Notes: a model not told the origin generated them from the sequence alone. A stretch of DNA of 64,000 nt from Falsiroseomonas sp051433195 (GCF_051433195.1 NZ_JBHMFT010000025.1:1-64000); one strand, 5' to 3'. Positions 46,048 through 53,977 are shown, numbered from the stretch's first letter. A program made the numbers and translations.

Positions 46048-46980
46048 TCACGCCAGCCTCGGATCAAGCGCCCGCTGCCCAATATCCGCCGCCAGCGTCG
46101 CCAGCATCGTCACCAGCGCCACCAGCAGCAGCGCCACCAGCGCCAGGTTGGTGTCGTTGCCCATCACCGCGTCATAGATCAGCTTGCCCATCCCGGGCCG
46201 CGCGAACAGCGTCTCCGTGATCAGCGCGCCACCGACCAGGCTGCCCGCATCCAGCGCCGCCACCTGCAGGATCGGCACCGCCGCATTGGGCGCCGCATGC
46301 CGCAGCAGCAGCCGCATTTCTCCCACGCCCCGCGCCCGCGCCGCGGTGATCCAGGGCGATTGCAGAACCTGCGTCAGTTCCGCCGCGCTGTGCCGCGCAT
46401 AGGCCGCGAGGTTCGCCACCGCCAGCGTCGCCACCGGCAGCACCAGGAAGCGCAGCGCCTCCACCGCGCCGCCCTCCGGCGTCCCGCCCGCCGGCAGCCA
46501 GCCGAGCGTCACCGCGAAGACGATGATCAGCAGGATGCCGAGCCAGAAGCTCGGTGCCGACTGCCCGAGTATGGCAACCGCATCCGCGAAGGGCGCGAAG
46601 CGTGGCCGCATCGCCGCCAGCGCCCCGAGCCCGAGCCCCACCACCGCCGAGACCGCCACCGCCGCCCCCAGCAGCACCAGCGTGGAGCCCAGCGCCGGCC
46701 CGATGATCTGCGCCACCGGCTGCGCGAACAGCCGCGAATAGCCGAACTCGCCGCCAAGCAGTGCGCCGGCCCAGGCGAGGTAGCGGGTGAGCAGCGGCTG
46801 GTCCAACCCGTGCAGCGCCCGCAGCCGCGCCGCATCCTCCGCCGTCAGCCGCGGGTCGCCGGCGATGGCGAGGTCGATCGGGTCGCCCGGCATCAACCCG
46901 ATCAACAGGAACATGGCGAAGGACAGGACCGCCAGCGTCACCGCGATCTGCACAAGCCGCCCGGCCAGCAGACGGATCAC
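46048..46980 (-). CDS. ABC transporter permease, DppB type
   Basis: Inner-membrane permease of 310 residues with six predicted helices. The N-terminal helix block IAVTLAVLSFAMFLLIGLMPGDPIDLAIAGDP is the hallmark of DppB/OppB proteins, followed by the YLAWAGALLGGEFGYS loop. The EAA loop is SPWITAARARGVGEMRLLLRHAAPNAAVPI. Start is a GTG at 46980 overlapping the VOC stop (GTGA), so translation is coupled. It pairs with the DppC-type permease and the binding protein; no ATPase genes are in the operon. Confidence 0.9.
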   Translation of the reverse strand: MIRLLAGRLVQIAVTLAVLSFAMFLLIGLMPGDPIDLAIAGDPRLTAEDAARLRALHGLDQPLLTRYLAWAGALLGGEFGYSRLFAQPVAQIIGPALGSTLVLLGAAVAVSAVVGLGLGALAAMRPRFAPFADAVAILGQSAPSFWLGILLIIVFAVTLGWLPAGGTPEGGAVEALRFLVLPVATLAVANLAAYARHSAAELTQVLQSPWITAARARGVGEMRLLLRHAAPNAAVPILQVAALDAGSLVGGALITETLFARPGMGKLIYDAVMGNDTNLALVALLLVALVTMLATLAADIGQRALDPRLA

Positions 46981-47351
46981 GCCTCCGGCCCGTGGAACAC
47001 CGCCTCGATGCGGTTGCCGTCCGGGTCGCGCAGGAAGGCCGCGTAGTAGTGCGGGTGGTAGATCGGGCGCAGCCCCGGCGCGCCGTCATCCGTGCCACCC
47101 GCCGCCAGCCCCGCCGCATGGAAGTCCCGCACTGCGGCGCGCCCCTTGGCCCGGAACGCCCAGTGGCAGGCCGCATCCGCCGCCGTGGCGCCGGCGCGGA
47201 TGGTCAGGTAGCTGCCGGCATCGCGCAGCCCGTAGCCGATGGCGCGCTCCTCCCGCCACACGCAGGGCTGGCCGAGCGCCGCCATCACCGCATCGTAGAA
47301 CCGCGCCGCCCGCGCCAGGTCCACCACGGCGATGGAGACATGGTCCAGCAT
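46977..47351 (-). CDS. VOC-family (glyoxalase/dioxygenase fold) protein
   Basis: A 124-residue single VOC domain: LDHVSIAVVDLARAARFYDAVMAALG at the start, YLTIRAGATAADAACHWAFRAKGRAAV in the middle, and YYAAFLRDPDGNRIEAVFHGPEA at the end. The first metal His is H4 and a metal Glu is near E117, the usual spacing for the fold. The gene starts one base within the binding-protein stop and overlaps the permease start by four bases. A small enzyme set inside an ABC importer operon suggests it modifies or resists the imported compound; this is inference. Confidence 0.87.
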   Translation of the reverse strand: MLDHVSIAVVDLARAARFYDAVMAALGQPCVWREERAIGYGLRDAGSYLTIRAGATAADAACHWAFRAKGRAAVRDFHAAGLAAGGTDDGAPGLRPIYHPHYYAAFLRDPDGNRIEAVFHGPEA

Positions 47352-49009
47352 CAGCGCGCGACCCGCCACTGCTCGACCCAGTTGGAGGACGCATTCAGGT
47401 GCCCGGTCGGCCGCACCCCCTCCAGCCAGGTCGGCCAGACATGCGCGTCGGATCGGAACCATAGCGGGATCGCCGGCAACTCCTCGGCATAGATCGCCTG
47501 CAGGCGGTGCCACAGCACGCGGCGGCGCTCGCGATCTAGTTCGATCGGCAACGCCTCCAGCAGCGCGTCCATCTCCGCGTTGCGGAAACCCGTGTAGTTC
47601 TGGCCAGAGAAGTTGCGCGCGGCGGTCGGGATCTCGTCGGAGTGCAGCGTGCTGCGCGGCACGTTCTCCGGGCTGCTGATCCAGGCGAACAGCGCGGCGC
47701 CGGTGAAGCGGCGGCGGGAGACGGTCTCGCCGAAGAAGACCCGCGGCGGCTCGTTGCGGATGCGCGTCTCGATGCCGAGCGTCCGCCACATGCCCTGCAA
47801 CACCTGCTGCACCTGCTCGCGGGACCGGTTGCCGGCGGTGGTCATCAGCTCGATGGTCAGGCGCTCCCCGGCCGCGTTGCGGCGGATGCCGTCCGGGCCG
47901 GGCGTCCATCCGGCCTCGGCGAGCAGCGCGGCGGCCCGCGCCGCATCGAAGGGCCATCGGCGCACGGCGTCGTCATGCATGCCGTCCAGCGGGTTGACCG
48001 TGGTATGCGCCACCGTCTGCCGCCCCTCGAACAGCCGCGCCACGATCTGCGCGCGGTCCGTGCCCAGCACCAGCGCCTGGCGCACGCGGCGGTCGGCGAG
48101 GATCGGATTGTCCAGCATCAGGTCGAGATGCTCGTAGATCAGGCCCGGCTTGTATTCGAAGCGGAAGCGGGTGCGGGCGCGGCGTTCCAGCGCCGTCACC
48201 TGTTCCAGCGGCAGGCCGAGCTCGCCCGCCACCATGTCGATCTGCCCGGCCAGAAGCTGCGCCTCCAGCGCCGCGGTGTTCTCCACCGTGCGGATGTTGA
48301 TCCGGCGGAACGCGGGGGCGGCGCCGGCCCAATGCGCATTGCGCTCCAGCGTCACGCCGGACCCGGGCGAGGTGGCGGAAACCCGGTAGGGGCCGTTCCA
48401 CAGGCCGGGGTTGGTGGTCTCGGTCTCGTAGGCGCTGCGGGTGCGGTAGCTGCGCGGCTCCGCTTCCCAGCGCGCGCGCTCGATATGCGCGGGCAGCGGC
48501 ACCCAGTCCCCGCTGCTGCCGTATTCGAAGGTCACCTGGTCGAAGCGCAGCGTGATGCGGCGCGGGCCCTCGACGATCGCCTCATAGGCGCGGCGGTAGA
48601 ATTCGCTGCCGCTGAAGCCGGTGGAGAAGTCGCGCCCGGCCTGCCAGGCGAACAGCAGGTCCTCCGCCGTCACCGGCGTGCCGTCGCCCCAGGCCCAGCC
48701 CTCCCGCAATTCCCAGGTGACGCGGATGCCGGCCTTGCCATCCGGCGTCTGTTCCCGCGTGGCGAGGCCGTTCTCCAGGCTCGGCACGGTGACGCAGCCG
48801 AGGCAGGTCAGGTTCCAGTCGGCATCCCGCGCCGTCAGCGGCCGGCGGGTGAAGCCGCCGACATAGGACTTCGCCGCCATGCTCTCGATGTTGGGGTGGA
48901 AGGTCGCCGGGTACTGCGTGATGCCGATGGTCAGCGTATCCCGCGCCGGCTGGGCCTGCGCCGGGACGGCGAGGGCGAGAAGGGCGAGGGTCAGCCAGCG
49001 GGCGGCCAT
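47351..49009 (-). CDS. ABC transporter substrate-binding protein, family 5 (peptide/nickel type)
   Basis: Exported binding protein of 552 residues. Signal peptide: MAARWLTLALLALAVPAQAQ. SBP_bac_5 blocks: LTIGITQYPATFHPNIESM, then LREGWAWGDGTPVTAEDLLFAWQ, then FRRINIRTVENTAALEAQLLAGQIDM, then DRRVRQALVLGTDRAQIV, then the YTGFRNAEMDALLEALP region. These proteins bind peptides, opines, nickel or similar ligands. The start overlaps the toxin gene's end by 19 bases and the stop overlaps the VOC start by one. The ligand cannot be read. Confidence 0.93.
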   Translation of the reverse strand: MAARWLTLALLALAVPAQAQPARDTLTIGITQYPATFHPNIESMAAKSYVGGFTRRPLTARDADWNLTCLGCVTVPSLENGLATREQTPDGKAGIRVTWELREGWAWGDGTPVTAEDLLFAWQAGRDFSTGFSGSEFYRRAYEAIVEGPRRITLRFDQVTFEYGSSGDWVPLPAHIERARWEAEPRSYRTRSAYETETTNPGLWNGPYRVSATSPGSGVTLERNAHWAGAAPAFRRINIRTVENTAALEAQLLAGQIDMVAGELGLPLEQVTALERRARTRFRFEYKPGLIYEHLDLMLDNPILADRRVRQALVLGTDRAQIVARLFEGRQTVAHTTVNPLDGMHDDAVRRWPFDAARAAALLAEAGWTPGPDGIRRNAAGERLTIELMTTAGNRSREQVQQVLQGMWRTLGIETRIRNEPPRVFFGETVSRRRFTGAALFAWISSPENVPRSTLHSDEIPTAARNFSGQNYTGFRNAEMDALLEALPIELDRERRRVLWHRLQAIYAEELPAIPLWFRSDAHVWPTWLEGVRPTGHLNASSNWVEQWRVAR

Positions 49010-49275
49010 TGGCGGGCTCCATGCCAGACGCGCAGGATCAGGACGTGGTCCGCCTCCTCGCGGTAGATCAACAGGAACGGCGTGCCCGGGACCGCGAACA
49101 GCCGCCGGCCCATTTCATCGCTGCGGCCCATCGCGGGGAAGGTGCCGAGCCTGCCAGCGGCCTCGATGAGCCGAGCGCGGAGCCGTTCGGCTGCGCCGCG
49201 ATTCTCGCGCGCAGTATAGTCCACGGCATCGATCAGGTCGCGCCGCGCCACGAGCGTGACGCGGAGACGCTTCAA
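48991..49275 (-). CDS. RelE/ParE-family toxin
   Basis: A 94-residue protein with the ParE/RelE fold: VTLVARRDLIDAVDYTARENRGAAERLRARLIEAA, then FPAMGRSDEMGRRLFAVPGTPFLLIYREEADHVLILRVWHGARQW. The last strand pattern (YR ... VLILRVWHGAR) is characteristic of the ParE group, which targets DNA gyrase; RelE members cleave mRNA. It overlaps the antitoxin gene by four bases (ATGA) and the binding protein gene by 19 bases. In this setting it is likely translated with both. Confidence 0.9.
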   Translation of the reverse strand: MKRLRVTLVARRDLIDAVDYTARENRGAAERLRARLIEAAGRLGTFPAMGRSDEMGRRLFAVPGTPFLLIYREEADHVLILRVWHGARQWPPAG

Positions 49276-49520
49276 GAAGCCCTCGGCGCCCGCGCGATGA
49301 TGTCGTCGAGATCGGCCATCACCTCCTCGAAGGCGACAGTCCGGCCCGCAGCGGCCTCCGCCTCTCCCTGACCGATCCAGGCTTCAAGGGCGGCAGCATC
49401 GGCCACCAGACCCTGCGCGACCTCGGTCAGCAGCGCCTCGGTCGTCGTCGCACGGAACGCGGCGAGGCGTTGCAGCCGTGCGGCCTGTTCCTCGGGCAAT
49501 TCCAGGCTGATGCGCACCAT
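49272..49520 (-). CDS. Antitoxin of the ParE-type pair (ribbon-helix-helix-like)
   Basis: An 82-residue protein. The first part, MVRISLELPEEQAARLQRLAAF, reads as a ribbon then helix, as in ribbon-helix-helix antitoxins, and the C-terminal half (GRTVAFEEVMADLDDIIARA) is a typical toxin-binding tail. The ATG at 49520 has GGGGAGG upstream. It lies just 11 bases after the pyrE stop. Antitoxin-first order is standard for this type II module. It may repress its own promoter, if one exists inside the pyrE end. Confidence 0.83.
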   Translation of the reverse strand: MVRISLELPEEQAARLQRLAAFRATTTEALLTEVAQGLVADAAALEAWIGQGEAEAAAGRTVAFEEVMADLDDIIARAPRAS

Positions 49521-49531
49521 CCTCGCCTCCC

Positions 49532-50254
49532 CTACTCGCTGCCGTCCTTCGGCTTCGCCTCCGCGAGCGACCCGATGCCGCCATGCGCGCCGGACCAGCC
49601 GACCGGGTCCTCCAGGAACTTGCGCACTTCCTTCAGCGCGGCTTCCGAGAAATATGGGCGTTCGCGGCAGACTTCCAGCACGTCCCACCAGGTGGCCAGG
49701 TGGTGCAGGTTGAGGCCCATGGCCTTCATCTGCTCGAAGCTGCCGGGGAAGACGCCGTAGTAGAACACCACGAAGGTATGGTCGCAGATCGTGCCGGCTT
49801 CCCGCAGCGCGTTGGCGAAGCGGATCTTGCTGGCGCCGTCGGTGGTCAGGTCCTCGACCAGCAGGGTGCGCTGGCCGACGGGGACCTCGCCCTCGATCTG
49901 GGCGTTGCGGCCGAAGCCCTTGGGCTTCTTCCGCACATAGGCCATCGGCGCCATCATGCGGTCGGCGATCCAGGCGCCGAAGGGGATGCCGGCGGTTTCG
50001 CCGCCCACCACCACGTCGATCGATTCGTAGCCGATGTGCCGGCCGATCTTCTGCACCGCCAGCTCGCAGATCTGGTTGCGGGCGCGGGGGAAGGAGATGA
50101 TCTTGCGGCAATCGATGTAGACCGGGCTCTTCCAGCCGCTGGTGAAGGTGTAGGGCTCCTCCGGTCGGAAGTTCACCGCCTTGATCTCGAGCAGGATGCG
50201 CGCGGTCGTCAGCGCGGCGTCGCGGTCCCAGTCGGAGGCGTGCGGGATGGCCAT
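49532..50254 (-). CDS. pyrE: Orotate phosphoribosyltransferase
   Basis: Pyrimidine biosynthesis enzyme, 240 residues, converting orotate and PRPP to OMP. The PRPP-binding motif is TLLVEDLTTDGASK (VEDLTTDG), with FTSGWKSPVYIDCRK and VVGGETAGIPFGAWIA also conserved. The C-terminal extension (about residues 165-240, with YYGVFPGSFEQMKAMGLNLHHL and a polar tail) is longer than in E. coli PyrE, as in many alphaproteobacteria. It is the first gene of a minus-strand run that continues through the toxin-antitoxin pair into an ABC importer operon. Confidence 0.95.
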   Translation of the reverse strand: MAIPHASDWDRDAALTTARILLEIKAVNFRPEEPYTFTSGWKSPVYIDCRKIISFPRARNQICELAVQKIGRHIGYESIDVVVGGETAGIPFGAWIADRMMAPMAYVRKKPKGFGRNAQIEGEVPVGQRTLLVEDLTTDGASKIRFANALREAGTICDHTFVVFYYGVFPGSFEQMKAMGLNLHHLATWWDVLEVCRERPYFSEAALKEVRKFLEDPVGWSGAHGGIGSLAEAKPKDGSE

Positions 50255-50315
50255 CTTTGCGAATTCCTGAACTCGGCGTGTCGTCCGTTCGTAACCATGT
50301 CCCGCGGGTTCGTCC

Positions 50316-51236
50316 ATGACGGAGCCCGTCTGGGTGCTGGTGGACCCGCGCGCCGGGACGGCGGCGCAGGCGCTCGGCATCGCGGAGCGCCTGCCGGTGG
50401 CGCATCGCATCGTGGCGCTGGAGTGGGGGGCGCTGGCGCGGCTGCCGTTGCCGTTCCCGACGCTCGCCGGGCTGACGCCGCAGGCCCGCGCGGCCTTCGT
50501 GCCGCCCTGGCCGCGCCTGGTGATCTCCGCCGGGCGGCGGGCGGGGCCGGTGGTGCGGTGGCTCGGCGCGCGCGGGGTGCGGACGGTGCAGTGCATGCGG
50601 GCCGCGGGGCGGTTCGACCTGTCGGTCCTCGGGCGGCATGACGCGCCGGCCCGGGTGCCGGAGGTGCTGGCGATCCTGGGCGCCACGCATCGGGTCACGC
50701 CCGGAAAGCTGGCGGCGGCGCGGGATGTCTACGCCGGGTTTGCCGAGTTGCCCTCGCCGCGGGTGGGTCTGCTGCTGGGTGGGCCGGTGCGGGGGGAGGG
50801 GCTGGCGCCGGACCTCGCGGCGACGCTCGGCGCGCGGGTGGCGGGCTTCGCCGGCAGCGTGCTGGCGACGACCAGCCGCAGGACCGGTGCCGCGGCTGCG
50901 GCGGCGCTCGGCGCGGCGCTGGCGGGCGTGCCGCACCGGCTGCATCGCTGGGGGGATGCCGGTGCCAACCCGTATCTCGGTGTGCTGGCCTGGGCGGATG
51001 TGCTGGTGGTGAGCGGGGACAGCGTCTCCATGCTGTCGGAGGCGCTGGTGACGGCGGCGCCGGTGTTCGTCGCGCCGATGGGGGATGAGGGGCGGCGGCA
51101 CCTCGCGCTGCATGAAAGCCTGTACGCGGCAGGCCAGGCGCGGCCGCTGGAGCGTGCGCCGGAGCCCTTCGCGCGGGCGCCGCTGGATGAGGTGGGGCGC
51201 GTGGCGGGCGAGATCCTGCGGCGGGGGTGGCTGTGA
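50316..51236 (+). CDS. ELM1/DUF1022-family protein
   Basis: A 306-residue protein of the bacterial family related to plant mitochondrial fission factor ELM1. Readable blocks: WVLVDPRAGTAAQALGIAE at the N-terminus, VISAGRRAGPVVRWLGARG, FAGSVLATTSRRTGAAAAAALG, LAWADVLVVSGDSVSMLSEALVTAAPVFV, with the last strand resembling glycosyltransferase-B-type donor sites. No signal or membrane helix. The function in bacteria is unknown; nucleotide-sugar or envelope roles have been proposed. Its stop overlaps the GTG start of the MsrQ gene. Confidence 0.88.
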   Translation: MTEPVWVLVDPRAGTAAQALGIAERLPVAHRIVALEWGALARLPLPFPTLAGLTPQARAAFVPPWPRLVISAGRRAGPVVRWLGARGVRTVQCMRAAGRFDLSVLGRHDAPARVPEVLAILGATHRVTPGKLAAARDVYAGFAELPSPRVGLLLGGPVRGEGLAPDLAATLGARVAGFAGSVLATTSRRTGAAAAAALGAALAGVPHRLHRWGDAGANPYLGVLAWADVLVVSGDSVSMLSEALVTAAPVFVAPMGDEGRRHLALHESLYAAGQARPLERAPEPFARAPLDEVGRVAGEILRRGWL

Positions 51237-52135
51237 GCCGGCGGAACCTGCCGGCCGGGGCCAGCGAAGCGGTGGGGGCGCCCGGCGCCGCGATTCCCTG
51301 GCCGTGGCTGGATCGCGCGCGGCGGTTTTCCTGGCTGCGCGCCTGCGTGCTGGCGGCGGCGCTGGCGCCGGGGCTGGTGCTGCTGGCGCTGCTGGGCGCC
51401 GGCGAGATGGGGGCGGAGCCGTGGAAGGCGGCGACGCGGGAGGCGGGGACGCATGCGCTGCGGCTGCTGCTGGTGAGCCTGGCGGTGACGCCGCTGCGGT
51501 TCGTCGCGGCCTGGCCCCAGGTGGTGACGCTGCGGCGGATGCTGGGGCTGGTGGCGCTGGGGTACGCCCTGCTGCACCTGGTGCTGTATGCCGGGCATCT
51601 CGGCTGGAACCTGGTCGAGGTCGGGTCCGAGATCGTGCTGCGGTTCTACCTGACCTTGGGGTTCGCGGTGCTGCTGGGGCTGGGGGTGCTGGGCTGGACC
51701 TCCTCGGATGGGTGGCAGCGGCGGCTCGGGCGACGGTGGAAGCGGCTGCACCGTGGGGTGTACCTGCTGGCGGGGCTCGGGGTGTTTCATGCGTTTCTGC
51801 AGGCCAAGGCGCGGGCGGATTCGGTGGTGGTGCTGGCGGGCGTCTTCGTCTTGCTGATGGTCTGGCGGCTGCTGCCGGGGCGGTGGCGGGCGGACCCCTG
51901 GGCGCTGGCCGGGCTGGCGCTGGTGGCGGGGCTGGGTGCCGCGGCGATCGAGTGGGGGTGGTATGCCGCCTCCACCAACCTGCCGGCCGGGCGGATCCTC
52001 GCCGCGAATCTGGGGCTGGAGGCGGGGCTGCGGCCGGCGCAGGGGGTGGCGCTGGCGGGGTTCGCGGTGGCGGTGCTGGCGGCGGTGCGCGCGCGTGGGG
52101 TTGCCCGTGGGCTTGCCGGCGCCGCGTCGCGGTAG
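51233..52135 (+). CDS. msrQ: MsrQ/YedZ-like haem-binding membrane subunit
   Basis: Inner-membrane haem protein (about 300 residues) of the ferric-reductase-like family, six or more helices. In the family it gives electrons to the periplasmic methionine sulfoxide reductase MsrP. Histidine ligands sit in TREAGTHALRLLLVSLAVTPLRF, LLHLVLYAGHLGWNL and KRLHRGVYLLAGLGVFHAFLQAK. The GTG at 51233 overlaps the ELM1 stop (GTGA), which I prefer over a GTG six bases earlier. Oddity: no msrP gene is nearby, and an unusual extra C-terminal helix pair follows (WRADPWALAGLALVAG, then LAGFAVAVLAAV). Confidence 0.85.
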   Translation: MSRRNLPAGASEAVGAPGAAIPWPWLDRARRFSWLRACVLAAALAPGLVLLALLGAGEMGAEPWKAATREAGTHALRLLLVSLAVTPLRFVAAWPQVVTLRRMLGLVALGYALLHLVLYAGHLGWNLVEVGSEIVLRFYLTLGFAVLLGLGVLGWTSSDGWQRRLGRRWKRLHRGVYLLAGLGVFHAFLQAKARADSVVVLAGVFVLLMVWRLLPGRWRADPWALAGLALVAGLGAAAIEWGWYAASTNLPAGRILAANLGLEAGLRPAQGVALAGFAVAVLAAVRARGVARGLAGAASR

Positions 52136-52167
52136 CAGGGTCCGCCGGAACGCCGGAGGACGCATCC

Positions 52168-53241
52168 ATGACCCGCAAGACCCACCGAATCGCCGTGATT
52201 CCCGGTGATGGCATCGGCAAGGAGACGGTGCCGGAGGGGCTGCGCGTGCTGGATGCGGCGGCGCGGCGCTTCGGCTTCGACCTGGAGCTGACGCACTACG
52301 ACTGGTCCTGCGAGACCTACCAGCAGACCGGCAAGATGATGCCGGATGACGGGCTGGACCAGCTTCGGAAATCGGACAGCGTGTTCCTGGGCGCGGTGGG
52401 CTGGCCGGGGGTGCCGGACCATGTCTCGCTGTGGGGTCTGCTGATCCCGATCCGGCGCGGGTTCGACCAGTATATCAGCCTGCGGCCCTGCAAGCTGATG
52501 CCGGGCGGGCGGACGCCGCTGGCCGATAGGGGGCCGAAGGACATCGATTTCTACGTGGTGCGGGAGAATACCGAGGGCGAATATTCCTCGACCGGTGGGC
52601 GGATGTTCCCAGGCACCGACCGGGAATTCGTGACGCAGGACAGCGTCTTCACCCGCGTCGGCGTGGACCGGGTGCTGAAGTATGCGTTCGAGCTGGCGCA
52701 GACTCGGCCGCGGCGGAAGCTGACGAGTGCGACGAAGTCCAACGGCATCACCTTCACCATGCCGTACTGGGACGAGCGCTTCGCCGAGATGGCGAAGAAG
52801 TATCCGGGCGTGACCACGGACCAGTTCCACATCGACATCCTGTGCGCGCATTTCGTGCAGCATCCGGACTGGTTCGACGTGGTGGTGGGCTCCAACCTGT
52901 TCGGCGACATCCTGTCCGATCTCGGCCCGGCGGTTGCGGGTTCGATCGGCATCGCGCCGTCCGCCAACATCAACCCGGAGAAGCTGCATCCGAGCATGTT
53001 CGAGCCGGTGCATGGCAGCGCGCCGGACATCGCCGGCCAATGGATCTGCAACCCGATCGGGCAGGTGTGGTCGGGCGCGATGATGCTGGAGCATCTGGGG
53101 GAGAAGGCGGCGGCGGATGCGATCGTTGGCGCCATCGAGACGCTGCTGGCGGAAGGCGGGCCGCGGACGCGCGACATGGGTGGCAATGCCGGGACCGAGG
53201 ATGTGGGCCGCGCGCTGGCGGAGGCGGTTTCGCGGGGCTGA
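52168..53241 (+). CDS. Tartrate/D-malate dehydrogenase family protein
   Basis: Decarboxylating NAD-dependent dehydrogenase of 357 residues, the IDH/IMDH family. Start RIAVIPGDGIGKETVPEGLRVLDAA is typical, FYVVRENTEGEYSSTGGRMF matches tartrate dehydrogenase / D-malate dehydrogenase (TtuC/DmlA) more than LeuB, and the Mg-binding aspartates are in VVVGSNLFGDILSDLGPAVAG. The NAD-binding HGSAPDIAGQWICNPIGQVW block is present. The ATG at 52168 follows GGAGGA. It stands alone; tartrate or D-malate catabolism is likely but other beta-decarboxylating substrates are possible. Confidence 0.9.
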   Translation: MTRKTHRIAVIPGDGIGKETVPEGLRVLDAAARRFGFDLELTHYDWSCETYQQTGKMMPDDGLDQLRKSDSVFLGAVGWPGVPDHVSLWGLLIPIRRGFDQYISLRPCKLMPGGRTPLADRGPKDIDFYVVRENTEGEYSSTGGRMFPGTDREFVTQDSVFTRVGVDRVLKYAFELAQTRPRRKLTSATKSNGITFTMPYWDERFAEMAKKYPGVTTDQFHIDILCAHFVQHPDWFDVVVGSNLFGDILSDLGPAVAGSIGIAPSANINPEKLHPSMFEPVHGSAPDIAGQWICNPIGQVWSGAMMLEHLGEKAAADAIVGAIETLLAEGGPRTRDMGGNAGTEDVGRALAEAVSRG

Positions 53242-53254
53242 CATTGCTTTACGA

Positions 53255-53827
53255 TCAGGCGGTTGTGCGGAAGGCTTGAGGCCGGCCGCCAACCATCCGG
53301 TGCAGCAGCATCAGCCATTTCAGGCCGGAGCGCAGGATTGGCAGGCCGGATTCGAGCACGGATTCACGCGCGCGGTGCAGGGTTTCGGACAAATCCGGGT
53401 TGGGCAGGTCGGCCTCCGAACAGGGCAGGGCGGCGGTAAGGCCGAGGTTGCGGGCGAGCAGCAGGCTCGCCATCGACATGAGGCGGCAGGCGCGGCGCCA
53501 GGCGCGGGCGATGCGCCATTCGAGCGAGGCGAGGCGGGGGGCCGCGGCCAGCAGGCGGTCGAGCAGGCCGGATCGGGCAAAGCGGCGCAGGGTGCGGTGG
53601 GCGGTATCGGCGCGGCCGAGTTCGGGCGGCAGGTCGCGCCAGGGGCCGCGCGAGCAGGCGACCCAGAAGATGGCGTCGAGGGTGCGGCGGCGGTCGGCGG
53701 GCGGGCGGCCGCGGGGGGTGGCCCGAGGAGGAGCCAGGAGTGGGGCGAGGGCGGCCCATTCGGCGTCGGTCATCGGGGACCAGGGGTGGGGGCGGGTGGT
53801 GCGGCGGGGCTGGCGGTGTGGGGGCAT
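53255..53827 (-). CDS. Transposase-like protein with IS5-type N-terminal domain only
   Basis: A 190-residue protein. Its first half (about residues 18-100: MTDAEWAALAPLLAPPRAT, then RGRPPADRRRTLDAIFWVACSRGPWRDLPPELG, then HRTLRRFARSGLLDRLLAA) is the DUF4096/IS5-family DNA-binding module. The second half (about 100-190) does not contain the DDE catalytic core and does not look like a transposase; it is helical and basic. It may be a decayed element or a domesticated DNA-binding protein. No flanking inverted repeats were found by eye. Confidence 0.6.
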   Translation of the reverse strand: MPPHRQPRRTTRPHPWSPMTDAEWAALAPLLAPPRATPRGRPPADRRRTLDAIFWVACSRGPWRDLPPELGRADTAHRTLRRFARSGLLDRLLAAAPRLASLEWRIARAWRRACRLMSMASLLLARNLGLTAALPCSEADLPNPDLSETLHRARESVLESGLPILRSGLKWLMLLHRMVGGRPQAFRTTA

Positions 53828-53936
53828 CGGAGATCCTTGGGCCGCCGGTCAGGATGACAGGGTCCTGCGACAAGCACAAGAAAATATACCTATACGATCG
53901 GTCAGTCGGGTTGGGTCGAATGATGCATCGCATCAC

Positions 53937-53966
53937 TTGAACCGATAGGCGGCGGCGTCGTATAAA
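53937..53966 (+). promoter_or_regulatory. Putative sigma-70 promoter ahead of a small Cys/His protein
   Basis: A -35 element TTGAAC at 53937-53942 and a -10 element TATAAA at 53961-53966 are separated by 18 bases. Both are unusually good matches in this GC-rich window. Transcription would start near 53973, and the inverted repeat at 53978 follows directly. Confidence 0.55.
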
Positions 53967-53977
53967 CGGGTCAGGTG

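Noticed and set aside
50255..50315. Replication origin at the skew switch
   Set aside because: No DnaA-box cluster, AT-rich unwinding element or origin-linked gene was seen near 50 kb, so I report only the skew change.
51085..52167. Long in-frame N-terminal extension of the tartrate/malate dehydrogenase
   Set aside because: The extension overlaps the MsrQ gene in another frame and is Gly/Ala/Arg-rich without similarity to the family; the ATG at 52168 has a good ribosome site.
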